In this document: positions 57,075 through 64,000 of the stretch, piece by piece | Position numbering within the stretch: the stretch's first letter is position 1 | How the letters are laid out: each line of letters starts with the position of its first letter | Assembly (NCBI RefSeq): GCF_014201135.1 | Contig: NZ_JACHDR010000001.1 | Coordinates: 682,001-746,000 of the forward strand | Origin: Neomicrococcus aestuarii | Lineage (GTDB): Bacteria > Actinomycetota > Actinomycetes > Actinomycetales > Micrococcaceae | Reading direction: 5' to 3' | DNA: 64,000 nt | Program-made: the position numbers and the translations under genes | Notes under the pieces: generated by a model | Database searches by the model: none | Told to the model about the DNA's origin: nothing | What the model saw: the letters and a program-made list of their open reading frames with translations, nothing else

Positions 57075-57580
57075 GTGACCTCCTCGGCGTTTGCCATGAA
57101 TCCTAAGTAGCTTGCGCTCTTACGTGAGAAGTGATGATAAATCTGCAGTTCGCGTGCACAACCCGAACATGTTGTGATCGTTCCGATCTTCTCTTGAGTT
57201 ACCGTGGTTCCTCTGCAGTGGGCACAGTAGACTCTCCGATCACGGATCTCCGTCTCGAGGAGTGTGATCTCTGCATCTATCGCACCTTCGCTCAGGGCAA
57301 GTGCTCTGGCTGCATAGATGTCCATCTGGGGACCCGCAAATACAAAATGGACGCCGACTCGAGCGTTCCCAATTATGTTTCGAAGGTCTTCCCAGGCTAA
57401 GGAATCCAAGCGTTCCACGCTGATATGCCGACAACGGCTACTGAAATTCGATTGCCGAAGCCACGCTTGAGTCACTTTCGCACCGGAGGTATTAAAGGAA
57501 ACTGTTATGAATGAGCGTGCCCGAACCGGAGGTGACTCGGCACCTACCGGTGCGGGCACGCTCGTGAAGTCAATTTCCAT
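57071..57580 (-). CDS. N-demethylase small (gamma/DmmA-like) subunit, copy 2
   Basis: 169 residues, paralogous to the protein at 54542. The C-terminal metal site reads VYCAHCRGTTVTQ and CSGCARELQIYHHFS, with the same spacing as copy 1 and a shared HFS end. The N-terminal region diverges. It starts 3 bp after the cupin gene and overlaps the reductase gene by 4 bp. The order gamma-beta-alpha is thus repeated twice. Confidence 0.8.
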   Translation of the reverse strand: MEIDFTSVPAPVGAESPPVRARSFITVSFNTSGAKVTQAWLRQSNFSSRCRHISVERLDSLAWEDLRNIIGNARVGVHFVFAGPQMDIYAARALALSEGAIDAEITLLETEIRDRRVYCAHCRGTTVTQEKIGTITTCSGCARELQIYHHFSRKSASYLGFMANAEEVT

Positions 57581-57583
57581 GAC

Positions 57584-57961
57584 TTACGGAGCGAAAGAGC
57601 GATGGCCAGTGTAGAAACCTAGGGCATAGTCCGTCGTTTCAAACTTGACCGTTGTTCCCTTTGGAAAGAAGAGAACGTCTCTTTCCTTGGCGTGGGTCAC
57701 CTCACCAGTGGCTTGATCGGTCAAAATGAACTCGCCTTGAATGACGACCTTCATTTCATCGTAGGTGTACTCGTAAATCAGCGGTTCTGATGCTTTGAGT
57801 TCGAAGAATCCAGAGCTGATTGCAGAACCCTCTGGGTTAGCGAGGGAATCGCCGATGAACGCTTCACAACCAGGCACTTGCATGCTCGGAAGATTCTTGA
57901 AGCCATCTTCCACTTTGTGGATTGCTCCGGCCTTGCTCAATTTTCCATTCAAAGTATCCAC
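57584..57961 (-). CDS. EutQ-like single-domain cupin
   Basis: A 125-residue cupin resembling the ethanolamine-utilisation EutQ barrel: GFFELKASEPLIYEYTYDEM, KVVIQGEFILTDQATGE and RDVLFFPKGTTVKFET, ending in ALGFYTGHRSF. It begins at GTG 57961 with AAAAGGGAG 8 nt upstream and is the first gene of the N-demethylase operon. In this position it may bind the amine, trap formaldehyde, or help assemble the enzyme. None of these is shown by sequence. Confidence 0.8.
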   Translation of the reverse strand: MDTLNGKLSKAGAIHKVEDGFKNLPSMQVPGCEAFIGDSLANPEGSAISSGFFELKASEPLIYEYTYDEMKVVIQGEFILTDQATGEVTHAKERDVLFFPKGTTVKFETTDYALGFYTGHRSFAP

Positions 57962-58000
57962 TACATCTACTCCCTTTTGGTAACTGCTGGGAAATCCAGA

Positions 58001-58050
58001 ATACTAGCGGTAAATCTCCGGGTGTTTCGTTGCTGTTACAGCTGAGTTAA
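58001..58050 (-). promoter_or_regulatory. Promoter with GlnR-type boxes ahead of the N-demethylase operon
   Basis: Minus strand: TTAAC (58050-58046), 6 bp, GTAAC (58039-58035), 6 bp, GAAAC (58028-58024). GTAAC-N6-GAAAC is the actinobacterial GlnR half-site pair. TAGTAT (58006-58001) fits a -10, 17 bp from the GAAAC box, so the boxes cover the -35 position as expected for an activator. The start codon is 40 bp downstream of the -10. Confidence 0.65.
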
Positions 58051-58799
58051 TGTCTGAAGTAGAAGGAGTCCAGCAAGACTGGACCAAATTTCAAACAACG
58101 CTCCATAAAGATCTATTCATGGAAGTCGACTCGCGGGAGGTACAGTTCGTTGGCCGATGCCATAAAGATCCAATACGGGAACTTTATGACTGCGGCCACT
58201 CGCGCCCACCCGCGAATTGCACGGTTAATAAGAGACCTAAAAAGCGGTCAGAAGCCTCAGCCTCGATTACCAGTCATCGTTTCGTTGGACTCCGTGGAAC
58301 GTGGGCTAGAACAAACCCAAATTGAAAGCCCTCAAAAATTCCGATGAGCCCGCGACCGCGTGCTTCACGGTACCCCGCTCTGTGGATGTCGAATTTCCTG
58401 AGGAGGCCGGAAAATTCGGTAATTAATCTTTGAACTCAAGGAGGATGGTTCCTTGAAAGACTTAAAGTGCCGACTTGCGGGAGTGAAAACCGCGGGCGCC
58501 GGGCTGCTTCTTGGAATTTGTAAGCGGCGACCTAACGGCCAATCGGTCAATCGGACTTGAACTCTTGACTTGAACACTCGTTCCTGTCAAAGTGTGTTCA
58601 CAACCACAGCGGTAAATTTCTCTAGCCGCTATCAGCGCATCGTTTCGCTGGTAATCCGGAAGCCGGAAGATGCATGGTTCAAATCAATTTTCTCGGGACT
58701 AGAAGTTCCCTTCCCTAGTGGTCCACAAGGGCTGCTATCGCCATCTCCAGGTAATGCGTTTTCCGCAGTCAAGATCAAGAATCGGAGTTGAAGCTGAGC
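58051..58799. other. Gene-poor, apparently decayed stretch
   Basis: About 750 bp with short frames only. A plus-strand frame at 58150-58347 (starting TTG, reading ADAIKIQYGNFMTAATRAH) looks slightly protein-like but matches no family I know. Likely remnants of genes lost at the island edge. Confidence 0.4.
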
Positions 58800-58899
58800 A
58801 TGAGTGTTATCGATAAGGCCCCAGAAGGCGTGACTCTCTCAGAGGCGGTTAAGAATGGGCCAAAAATAAACTGGCGTGTTTTTACAATCGCTTCAATCG
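58800..58899 (+). pseudogene. Possible N-terminus of a gene cut by the IS element
   Basis: From an ATG at 58800, with GGAG 12 nt upstream, the frame reads MSVIDKAPEGVTLSEAVKNG. A one-base shift near 58860 then gives PKINWRVFTIASI, which resembles the start of a membrane transporter leading into its first helix. The IS element begins at 58900. A transporter for quaternary or methylated amines would suit the locus, but the fragment is too short to name. Confidence 0.35.
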
Positions 58900-58941
58900 G
58901 GACTGCCCCGGGTTTCGTTGACTCTCGGGGTTGATAGTTTT

Positions 58942-59804
58942 CAGGCCGCTTGAAGGCCGGTTTTGATTGTCTCAAACTCTATCGGCGTGAGACGACCGAG
59001 GCTGCGTTGGCGGCGCCGGCGGTGGTAGGTTTTCTCGATTCAGGTCACGATGGCCAGGCGTAGTTCCTGTCGTGAGGTCCAGCGTTGTCGGTCCAGCACG
59101 TTCTTTTGCAGCAGGGCAAAGAATGACTCCATGGCGGCGTTGTCGCCGCATGCGCCGACACGGCCCATGGAGCCGGTCCATCCGTGGCTTTTGAGCGTCC
59201 TAACGAAGGCAGTGGAGCGGAATTGAGATCCGCGGTCCGAGTGCACCACAGTCCCTTCCGGTGACCTCAGGGCCGCCGCGTTGCGCAGCGCGGAGACCGC
59301 CAGAGCCGCTTTCATTTGGGAATCAATGGAATAGCCAACGATCCTGTTCGAATAGACGTCCTTGATCGCGCACAGGTATAGCTTGCCCTCGTCGGTGCGG
59401 TGCTCGGTAATGTCTGTGAGCCATAGCCGGTTGGGTGCGGCGGCGGTGAAGTTCCGGCCGACGAGGGCGTCGTGGACTGGTGGGCCTGCTTTACGGTTCA
59501 GCCCGCGCTTCTTGGCGAAGACGGACCAGATGCGCTGGCTGCTGCAGAGCCGCTGCACCCGGTTCTCCCCGGCCCTGATGCCCTGGGCTGGCAGTTCATC
59601 GGCGATGAACCGGTACCCGAAGGCCGGGTCGTCGCGGTGGATGTCCAGGGCTGCGTTGATCAGGTGCGCATCAGCTCTGTCCCGGTCGGAGACAGGGTTT
59701 GCCTTCCATTTGTAGAAGGCCTGCTTGGAGAAGCCAAGCACCCGGCAGGTCACCGCCACGGGGATTCCGTCGGCGGCAAGGTCAAGGACCAGCGGGAAGC
59801 TCAT
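58942..59804 (-). pseudogene. IS3-family transposase OrfB with premature stop
   Basis: The DDE catalytic domain is present: first Asp in WLTDITEHRTDEGKLYLCAI, second Asp in VVHSDRGSQFRS, and Glu in NAAMESFFALLQKNVL. An N-terminal helical region reads VTCRVLGFSKQAFYKWK. Translation stops at TGA 59042-59040 after LRLAIVT. The same frame then reads IEKTYHRRRRQRSLGRLTP and ends at 58942, so a Trp codon (TGG, usual here) seems changed to TGA. The lost 33 residues are conserved in the family; activity is doubtful. Confidence 0.85.
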
Positions 59805-60085
59805 TTTGGGGGCAGCTCCCTGGCGAAGAACACCGCGGCCCGGCGCAGGATCTCGTTCTCCTGCTCAAGGAGACGGATCCGCTTCTTTGCCTCCCGCAAC
59901 TCTGCGGTTTCCTTCTCGGTGACGCCGGGACTGACGCCACCCTCAATGTCGGCTTTCTTCAGCCAGTTATGCAGAGTGGCTTCGGAAATCCCGAAGTCCT
60001 TGGCGATCTGCGCCAGAGGGGCTTCATGCTTCCGAGCGACCGCAACGACATCGCGGCGGAACTCGGTGGGGTAGGGCTTGCGCAC
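59801..60085 (-). CDS. IS3-family transposase OrfA
   Basis: A 94-residue DNA-binding protein: the helix-turn-helix reads PLAQIAKDFGISEATLHNWLKKAD, followed by a leucine-zipper-like coiled coil (ELREAKKRIRLLEQENEILRRA). Its stop overlaps the orfB start, and a CCCCCAAAA run at the overlap could permit frameshifting to an OrfAB fusion, as in other IS3 elements. Confidence 0.9.
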   Translation of the reverse strand: MRKPYPTEFRRDVVAVARKHEAPLAQIAKDFGISEATLHNWLKKADIEGGVSPGVTEKETAELREAKKRIRLLEQENEILRRAAVFFARELPPK

Positions 60086-60155
60086 AGGAACATCCTTCCT
60101 GCAAGGACAGAATCCTCACAAGTCAGGAGTCAACCAAACTGGGGGCACTCCCATC

Positions 60156-60530
60156 CCATGTTCATTAGCGGTTAGGACGCATGAATCGCCTACAGGGCTT
60201 ACTTCGCCACCGGAAGTGATAGATATCCCTGAAATAGCCATTAGAGAAACGGATAATTTCGATGATCTAGAAAGCTGGAGTTTTTACCGGGGAATTACTG
60301 CAGAGGCAATATTCCTTAATACTGCAGAACAACTTTAGACTTTATGAAATTCTGTCTGATCACTATGTGATCTGCCAGGTGCGGCAGGCGATTCCAGTCG
60401 GGGGCACCGCTAGTCCAAGTCTCTATTGATGTGGGAAGTTCGACCGGACCCAACCGATTTCGGTCGAAGCACAATGTGTCCTCGTTTAGTTCGAACGACT
60501 TATTTCCCGCACTACCGATGTGGGTGATTC
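60156..60530. other. Intergenic stretch between IS element and degV
   Basis: About 375 bp. A plus-strand frame up to 60338 (ending GITAEAIFLNTAEQL) looks weakly coding and may be the tail of a gene removed at the IS boundary. The rest shows nothing recognisable. Confidence 0.4.
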
Positions 60531-61610
60531 CTACCGCTCCGGAGCGCAGCAGATCGCCAACACTCCGGCCCCGGTATGAGCGGCCAGAACAGTGGTCACA
60601 CTCGTGATGATGACCGGATACTTGGTATGGCTCTCAAGATCCCGGGCGAGTTGTCTCGCGAGCTCTTCGCTGCCAAAGGACTGAACTCCAAAGCGGACCG
60701 GCACTTCGCTTCGCTCCGCTTCTTGAATAGCCAGCTCTAAGAGCCGAGCAAAGACCTTCGGCGTAGTTCTCACGCGTTCAAGCACCTGGAGCTTGCCGTC
60801 CACAAGGTGCAGAATCGGTTTCACGGACAACAACGATCCGAGGACCGATGCTGCTACCGAGATACGGCCGCCGGCTCGCAATTGGTCTAGAGACGGGACA
60901 GCGAAGTCGATAGTTGGCACTGCGGTGGTGCAGAGGGTGCGGATTTTCTGGAAGATCTGCTCGACAGGATCGGCAATCTCCGCAGATGAAGGCTCGAGCT
61001 TCTCCCCTACGTCAGACGCAGAATCGGCTCCGTTAGCGGGACCACTGATTTCGGAGGACGACGACGGAACCTGCGCTGCGTCGTCGTCCTCCCTCTCAAG
61101 AAATTCCACCGTGTCCATCACCAGGAAGCCCTGAGCGAGTCCAGCGGTACGGGAGTCGATCACCTCGACGGGGATTGGCCCGTCTTGGGCAGCAAGCCGT
61201 GCCGCATCCGCCGTTCCGGAGAGCTCCCCCGAAATGTGAATAGAGACGACACCATGGAATCCGCGCTCCGCAAGGGCTGTGTAAACCTCGGAGAACTGAC
61301 CGGGAGCTGGCCGCGACGTCTTGACGGGCTTCCCGAGCGCCAAGGCCAACGCAAGCTCGCGGTCAATATTCGCAGGATCCTGCGCGTAGATCTGCCCATC
61401 GATCATGACGGGCATATGAACAACCGTCAGCACGTCCGCGTGGGCTGACACGAACTCGGGAGGCAGGGAGGAGCCAGAGTCGGTCACGACGGCAATGCGT
61501 GGTGACCGACTCTCCTCGGTTGCGTCACTCTCAGAGGCAACAGCGCTCCGAGAGCGACGCAACCGCTCAAGCCAACCCGGCACCCTAGCCCTAGGGTTTC
61601 CCTCGTCCAT
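60531..61610 (-). CDS. DegV family fatty-acid-binding protein
   Basis: DegV proteins bind single fatty acids; in Gram-positive bacteria some (FakB) present them to a kinase. The N-terminal domain has IAVVTDSGSSLPPE and the lipid-binding KTSRPAPGQF, and the middle has SIHISGELSGT. The C-terminal domain has FAVPSLDQLRAGGRI and LLSVKPILHLVDGKL. It is long (359) owing to a ~37-residue N-terminal extension and an acidic Ser/Asp-rich insert at about residues 172-215. It follows leuS on the same strand by 32 bp. No FakA kinase is seen here. Confidence 0.88.
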   Translation of the reverse strand: MDEGNPRARVPGWLERLRRSRSAVASESDATEESRSPRIAVVTDSGSSLPPEFVSAHADVLTVVHMPVMIDGQIYAQDPANIDRELALALALGKPVKTSRPAPGQFSEVYTALAERGFHGVVSIHISGELSGTADAARLAAQDGPIPVEVIDSRTAGLAQGFLVMDTVEFLEREDDDAAQVPSSSSEISGPANGADSASDVGEKLEPSSAEIADPVEQIFQKIRTLCTTAVPTIDFAVPSLDQLRAGGRISVAASVLGSLLSVKPILHLVDGKLQVLERVRTTPKVFARLLELAIQEAERSEVPVRFGVQSFGSEELARQLARDLESHTKYPVIITSVTTVLAAHTGAGVLAICCAPER

Positions 61611-61642
61611 GGTGTGAACTTACGTAGACCTAGTTATCCGGG

Positions 61643-64000
61643 CTACTTGGTCACAATGTTCACGAGCTTCGGGGCGCGCACAATGATGGTGCGAATCTCC
61701 TTGCCCTCAAGCGCACGCTGAATCGTGGCCGACGCCAACGCTGCTTCCTTCAACGCGTCCTCGGTAACATCCGGGGACACCTCAAGACGATCGCGGACCT
61801 TGCCCTGAACCTGAACTACGGCGGTGACCGTATCTTCCACCAGCAAGGCTGGATCAACGGTTGGCAAGCCTGCAAGCGTCACGGATGGCTCGTGGCCGAG
61901 CTTCTCCCACATGTCCTCCGCGGTGTACGGGGCGACGAGGCTGAGCAGGATCGCAACCGTTTCGGCGGCTTCGCGCACTGCCGGATCGGCCGCGCCAGCA
62001 CCCGAGTCGATGGTCTTGCGGGTAGCGTTCACCAAGCTCATGATGCGGGCGATCACCACGTTGAACTTGCCAGAATCCAACAGTTCCGTCGCATCAGCCA
62101 CGGTGCGGTGGGTAACCGAGCGCAACGCACGGTCGCCGGCAGTGAAGTCCACACCAGGTTCGCTAGTGACGTCCTGGGCCACGCGCCAAGCGCGAGCCAA
62201 GAACTTCTGGGAACCGGACGGCGAAACGTCTGCCCAGTCCACGTCATCCTCCGGTGGGGAGGCGAACACCATGGTCAGACGAATGGCGTCCACGCCGTAC
62301 TCGTCGAGCTGCTGACCCAAGTCAACGCCATTGCCGAGCGACTTGGACATCGCCTTACCGCCGTTAAGAACCTGTCCCTGATTCAGCAGCGCCGTGAATG
62401 GTTCGTTGAAGTTGATGTGACCCAAATCGTGAAGGGCCTTGGTGATGAAGCGCGAGTACAACAAGTGCAAAATCGCGTGCTCCACGCCGCCGACGTACTG
62501 GTCAACGGGCATCCACTTCTTCATTGCCTCTGCATCGAAGGCGGCTTCGGTGTTGTTTGGGGACATGAAGCGCAAGTAGTACCAAGAGGAGTCCACGAAC
62601 GTGTCCATGGTGTCCGTGTCACGCTTTGCGGCGGCACCACACTTCGGGCACTCCACATTGACCCAGGCTTCGTTGGATGCCAACGGCGACTGACCCTTGG
62701 GGGCCAACTGCTCGCCACGCATGTCATCTGGCAAGCGCACAGGCAGCTGATCATCTGGAACCGGAACGGTACCGCAGGTCTCGCAGTGGATGATCGGGAT
62801 CGGTGCACCCCAGAAGCGCTGGCGGGAGACCAACCAGTCACGCAAGCGGAAGTTCGTGTTCGCGTCACCGGTGCCCTGAGCGCGGACCAGCTCGATCGCC
62901 TTAGCGATTCCCTCTTGCTTGGACAAGCCATCCAGCTCGCCCGAGTTCATGAGCTTGCCTTCACCGGAAGTTGCAACTCCGGTCTCGGCTGGATCTTCTT
63001 CCCCGGTGTTGACGACGGCACGCACTGGAAGTCCCAGCGCCTTCGCGAAGTCCAAGTCACGCTGGTCGTGAGCAGGGACGGCCATGATGGCGCCCGTACC
63101 GTAATCGGCCAGTACGTAATCGGCAGCGTAGACCGGGAGCTTCTCGCCGTTCAAAGGATTGACGGCGTAACGGCCCAAGAAGACTCCGGTCTTCTCACGG
63201 TCCGTGGCCAAACGTTCAATATCAGAAAGAGCCTTGACCTGTTCACGGTAAGCGTCCAGCGCTTCACGGTGCTCAGGCGCAACAATCTCAGCTGCGAGCT
63301 TGGCATCAGCTGCCACCACGAAGAACGTAGCACCGTACAAGGTGTCTGGGCGCGTCGTGAAGACGGTGACCTTACGCTCACTGGCGGCGTCAGCCTCGAG
63401 GGCCTCGATCACGAAATCAACGTGAGCGCCTTCGGAACGGCCAATCCAGTTGCGCTGCATGGCCAGCACGCGCTCAGGCCAGTGGCCCTCGAGCTGCTCC
63501 ATGTCATCGAGCAGCTGCTGCGCAAACTCGGTGATCTTGAAGTACCACTGGTTCAGTTCCTTCTTCGTGACCAAGGTGCCACAGCGCTCACAAGCGCCGT
63601 TGACAACCTGCTCGTTAGCGAGCACGGTCTGGTCCTTAGGGCACCAGTTCACGGGCGAGTTCTGGCGGTACGCCAGTCCGCGGTTATACAGCTCGATGAA
63701 CAACCATTGGGTCCACCGGTAGTAGCCGGGGTCCGAGGTGTGCAGGCGCCGCGACCAGTCAACGGAGATGCCGTAACGCTTAAAGGAATCGGCCTGCGTA
63801 TCGATGTTTTTGTAGGTCCACTCGGCAGGGTGAGCGTTGCGCTTGATCGCGGCGTTTTCCGCCGGCAGGCCGAAGGAGTCCCAGCCGATCGGGTGCAGGA
63901 CGTCGTAGCCCTTTTGGCGCCAGTAACGGGCCACCACATCACCCATGGCAAATGCTTCGGCGTGGCCCATGTGAAGGTCACCCGAGGGGTACGGGAACAT
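61643..64000 (-). CDS. leuS: Leucyl-tRNA synthetase, 5' end outside window
   Basis: Charges tRNA-Leu. The visible 785 residues start in the catalytic core with [16 protein letters not shown] (HIGH motif). They continue through the editing domain ([28 protein letters not shown]), zinc-ribbon-like [10 protein letters not shown] and CPKCGAAA, and the KMSKS loop as [11 protein letters not shown], and end with the C-terminal tRNA-binding domain. About 40-50 N-terminal residues lie beyond position 64000. It is followed by degV and, past the inserted region, comEA. Confidence 0.96.
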   Translation of the reverse strand: MFPYPSGDLHMGHAEAFAMGDVVARYWRQKGYDVLHPIGWDSFGLPAENAAIKRNAHPAEWTYKNIDTQADSFKRYGISVDWSRRLHTSDPGYYRWTQWLFIELYNRGLAYRQNSPVNWCPKDQTVLANEQVVNGACERCGTLVTKKELNQWYFKITEFAQQLLDDMEQLEGHWPERVLAMQRNWIGRSEGAHVDFVIEALEADAASERKVTVFTTRPDTLYGATFFVVAADAKLAAEIVAPEHREALDAYREQVKALSDIERLATDREKTGVFLGRYAVNPLNGEKLPVYAADYVLADYGTGAIMAVPAHDQRDLDFAKALGLPVRAVVNTGEEDPAETGVATSGEGKLMNSGELDGLSKQEGIAKAIELVRAQGTGDANTNFRLRDWLVSRQRFWGAPIPIIHCETCGTVPVPDDQLPVRLPDDMRGEQLAPKGQSPLASNEAWVNVECPKCGAAAKRDTDTMDTFVDSSWYYLRFMSPNNTEAAFDAEAMKKWMPVDQYVGGVEHAILHLLYSRFITKALHDLGHINFNEPFTALLNQGQVLNGGKAMSKSLGNGVDLGQQLDEYGVDAIRLTMVFASPPEDDVDWADVSPSGSQKFLARAWRVAQDVTSEPGVDFTAGDRALRSVTHRTVADATELLDSGKFNVVIARIMSLVNATRKTIDSGAGAADPAVREAAETVAILLSLVAPYTAEDMWEKLGHEPSVTLAGLPTVDPALLVEDTVTAVVQVQGKVRDRLEVSPDVTEDALKEAALASATIQRALEGKEIRTIIVRAPKLVNIVTK

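Larger units (their letters stand above)
58900..60152 (-). mobile_element. IS3-family insertion sequence, about 1.25 kb
   Basis: Ends are imperfect inverted repeats of 26 bp (58900-58925 and 60127-60152), 22 positions matching, both starting GGGA and ending GACTC. ATC flanks each end (58897-58899 and 60153-60155), a plausible 3-bp target duplication. Inside are orfA and orfB on the minus strand, overlapping as ATGA. Confidence 0.88.

Overview
The window looks like the chromosome of a moderately high-GC actinobacterium, most likely of the Micrococcaceae (Arthrobacter-like). The evidence is a qcrCAB/ctaCDEF menaquinol-to-oxygen supercomplex with a diheme QcrC and a four-subunit aa3 oxidase, actinobacterial families such as DUF3043, DUF3097 and a GerMN/Gmad2 lipoprotein, and many GTG starts. 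No rRNA, tRNA or CRISPR was seen. The genus is an inference.

1-10.7 kb: the 5' part of trpD (cut by the window edge), then ctaE-qcrC-qcrA-qcrB on the plus strand, ending at a strong hairpin. A GntR/UTRA regulator lies between two gene-poor stretches, followed on the minus strand by ctaC-ctaD-ctaF and erpA. Together these encode the cytochrome bc-aa3 branch.

10.8-28.2 kb: housekeeping backbone. It holds an M20 dipeptidase, DUF3043, pyrD, an alpha/beta hydrolase and uppS-recO. leuA follows, with a leucine-rich leader peptide upstream. Then come era, a CNNM/CBS protein, ybeY, phoH, a GerMN lipoprotein, rsmE, dnaJ, hrcA (with a CIRCE operator) and DUF3097.

28.2-33.1 kb: an arsenic-resistance island, part working and part decayed. 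arsC-acr3 is divergent from arsR across a palindromic operator. Beyond it lie a second arsC broken at its catalytic Cys codon, a 3'-truncated trxB, a mutated serine resolvase, a frameshifted and truncated aquaporin, and a second arsR.

33.2-42.6 kb: backbone again, with DUF4870, hemW, lepA, a PemK-like protein, rpsT, holA, comEC and comEA.

42.6-58.0 kb: the most interesting region, visibly more AT-rich than its flanks and inserted between comEA and degV-leuS. All genes are on the minus strand. The upstream block is cupin, then two tandem sets of a three-subunit dimethylamine-monooxygenase-type N-demethylase (order gamma-beta-alpha, gamma-beta-alpha), then amt and a PII protein with Phe instead of Tyr51. 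The downstream block is gmaS, mgsA, mgsB, mgsC, a monomeric sarcosine-oxidase-family flavoprotein, an M20 amidohydrolase and an XRE-cupin regulator. The proposed flow is dimethylamine to methylamine, to gamma-glutamylmethylamide, to N-methylglutamate, to glutamate plus formaldehyde. The flavin oxidase would take the place of the usual multi-subunit N-methylglutamate dehydrogenase. Sequences resembling GlnR boxes precede both blocks, suggesting use of methylated amines as a nitrogen source.

58.0-64 kb: decayed sequence with an IS3-family element whose orfB carries a nonsense codon, then degV and leuS (its 5' end is outside the window).
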